Source: Siphonodentalium dalli
Lineage: Eukaryota; Mollusca; Scaphopoda; Gadilida; Siphonodentaliidae
Assembly (NCBI GenBank): GCA_032622095.1
Contig: CP136069.1
Location: 10,680,036 to 10,744,035 of the forward strand
Direction: 5' to 3'
DNA: 64,000 nucleotides
Part shown: in pieces, positions 62,356 to 64,000 of the stretch
Layout of the letters: each line of letters begins with the position of its first letter
Numbering within the stretch: position 1 is the first letter of the stretch
Made by a program: the position numbers and the translations under genes
The notes under the pieces: model-generated
Databases searched by the model: none
What the model was told of the DNA's origin: nothing
What the model saw: only the letters and a program-made list of their open reading frames with translations

Positions 62356-63206
62356 CATGCCTGGAAATAGTTTGTCTATCATTTGCAGAATGAGGACCCC
62401 AGAGGTTGAATTTAGTGTTGCTACCCCACACAGTGGGCTAGGCTCACCAAATTCACCCTATGGGGACCTCATTCTGAATGGCCTCGTATTTCCTGGAAAG
62501 TATCTTTATTATCAAACTAATATGTTTTAGTTCTTTTTTCCTTCTGTGCAGTCTCTATATCCCCTTCTGTGCAGTCTCTATATCCCCTTCTGTGCAGTCT
62601 CTATATCCCCTTCTGTGCAGTTTCTATATCCCCTTCTGTGCAGTCTCTATATCCCCTTCTGTGCAGTCTCTATATCCCCTTCTGTGCAGTTTCTATATCC
62701 CTTTCTGTGCAGTCTCTATATCCCCTTCTGTGCAGTCTCTATATCCCCTTCTGTGCAGTCTCTATATCCCCTTCTGTGCAGTCTCTATATCACCTTCTGT
62801 GCAGTCTCTATATCCCCTTCTGTGCAGTCTCTATATCCCCTTCTGTGCAGTCTCTATATCCCCTTCTGTGCAGTCTCTATATCCCCTTCTGTGCAGTCTC
62901 TATATCCCCTTCTGTGCAGTCTCTATATCCCCTTCTGTGCAGTCTCTATATCCCCTTCTGTGCAGTCTCTATATCCCCTTCTGTGCAGTCTCTATATCCC
63001 ATTCTGTGCAGTCTCTATATCCCCTTCTGTGCAGTCTCTATATCCCCTAGTTTTCAGAAGATAAAATGCATAATCGAGGTGACTAATGGGTGAACATCAC
63101 CAACTTCAACTGGGGAATTTCAATCTGATCCTAGGTCTACAATAGTAGTTGAGGCCTAAGCAGAATGAGGTTCCCAGAGTGTGAATTTGGTGATACTATT
63201 TACAGT
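62356..63206. mobile_element. Long-form hAT-like hairpin MITE with an expanded internal repeat
   Basis: The left terminus CATGCCTGGAAATAGTTTGT and a GAATGAGGACCCCAGAGG hairpin (62387-62477) match the family. The right hairpin half begins at 63161 and is cut short. The 23-bp array at 62532-63049 sits where other copies have a single 'tctctatatccccaaattttcag'. Confidence 0.72.
62532..63049. repeat. 23-bp minisatellite, ~22 copies (intron 8)
   Basis: Unit TCTCTATATCCCCTTCTGTG + CAG. A few units carry single-base changes. Because 23 is not a multiple of 3 and the unit has no stops, three long open frames appear; these are artefacts. Each unit resembles a 3' splice site (pyrimidine tract, then GCAG). 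Confidence 0.95.
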
Positions 63207-64000
63207 CTTGAGTCTATTTCCCATGATTCCATGTAATAATCGTGCTGGGTAATATAATTATATCTCCTAGAAGTATCTTGCCCACTGAACTATATGGTAT
63301 ATTATCCCAAGTAGGAGGGGTTAACTCTCCGAGTTGAAAAAACGGTACGAAATTCTATGGTACATATCCTCTGTCATGTTCATGACCTGTGTAATCACGT
63401 GATTTCTGACACGTAGTGAAGTATTCGCCATATTTTTTTCCCTCCTCAGGTTCTAATACGTCATTCTTCTTATGGGCTCGGTTGTCGATACATAATGGTT
63501 TTGTTTTCCCTGATAGTGCTTGATTCGCCTAGTGGTCTCATTTCATATACTAAGCCAGGTCTTTTGCTGACCTCAGGGATGGCCAATGCAGGCTAATGTG
63601 GCATCTAAGAGGCAGCATATGACTCGTGATGGGCACACTTCATACCGCCGGAAGAAGATTCTTGCCAGATGCTTCCCCTCGTGCGAGATTCACTAGCATT
63701 GGGTGTCGGATGCCAGATCCGCCCTCTCGATTCGCACTTCGGGCGATGGTTGTCTCCGGAACAGGGTCCCATTGGAGGGGCACCCCATCCATCCCAGAAG
63801 GGATACCTTGCGCCATCGACTCGTCGGGGACCAGTCAGCATAGCTAGAACAGTTGGGGGCGCGGTGGCCCTTGGTCTGCTTTTCATTGCCTACCTGCCTT
63901 TGGTTTCCGCTGGTTTTGGGCTTGTGCCACAATCCTGATGCATTTTGTTTTTTGTGGATTTCCATCTTATTGACATTGGAATTTCGGTTCCTGGCTGCCT
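63207..64000. other. Intron 8 end; GC-richer unassigned block from ~63430
   Basis: From about 63590 the composition shifts to clearly higher GC than the introns, with overlapping open frames of 73-93 codons on both strands. I recognise no domain and no Munc18 exon. It could be the edge of a retroelement continuing past the window. Confidence 0.35.

Noticed and set aside
62478-63093. Three overlapping 172-190-residue frames of SVQSLYPLLC type
   Set aside because: A product of a 23-bp tandem repeat without stops read in three frames; not a protein.
63605-63965. 73-93-residue frames on both strands in the GC-rich tail
   Set aside because: Overlapping frames in all orientations are expected at higher GC; no recognisable motif.
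60631-64000. A ninth Munc18 exon
   Set aside because: I looked for the expected continuation (acidic E-D-D-D-L-W-type motif) after an acceptor and found none; intron 8 extends past the window.

Overview
The window is eukaryotic nuclear DNA: it holds a spliced gene with GT-AG introns, a long satellite array, and many miniature transposons. The only recognisable gene is a Munc18/unc-18/Rop (syntaxin-binding protein, STXBP1/2-type) gene. Its conceptual protein reads most like lophotrochozoan (molluscan) unc-18 proteins as I remember them. Together with the AT-rich introns packed with small inverted-repeat elements, this suggests a marine invertebrate, most likely a mollusc. The species cannot be told from the sequence alone.

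Layout. Positions 1-34822 are a head-to-tail array of a ~1354-bp satellite, 25 full units plus one truncated unit, running off the left edge of the window. Positions 34823-35365 are degenerate TTTACC-rich repeats, and 35366-36585 is a 32-bp tandem array. Positions 36586-40405 are non-coding and contain two nested inverted-repeat elements, a 16-bp minisatellite and a G/C-homopolymer foldback. From 40406 to the right edge lies the unc-18-like gene on the + strand. Eight coding exons (40406-60630) are visible and the 3' exons lie beyond 64000. The exons join without a frame break into 261 codons plus two bases, roughly the N-terminal 45% of a Munc18 protein (domain 1, the N-terminal part of domain 2 and the start of domain 3a).

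The introns hold most of the interest. They carry MITE-like elements that can be sorted by terminal repeats and target duplications: pogo/Tigger-like (TA), other mariner-like (TA), PIF/Harbinger-like (TTA), piggyBac-like (TTAA) and hAT-like (8 bp). One element at 47773-50463 contains three others nested inside it. There are also intronic minisatellites of 35 bp (57428-58430), 23 bp (62532-63049), 29 bp and 13 bp.

The most unusual pattern is that the edges of exons 2, 3 and 6, splice sites included, are repeatedly duplicated into the adjacent introns. The copies at exon 6 differ from the real exon mostly at synonymous positions, and one creates an in-frame alternative acceptor that would add 17 residues. 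No second protein-coding gene, rRNA, tRNA or CRISPR array is supported.
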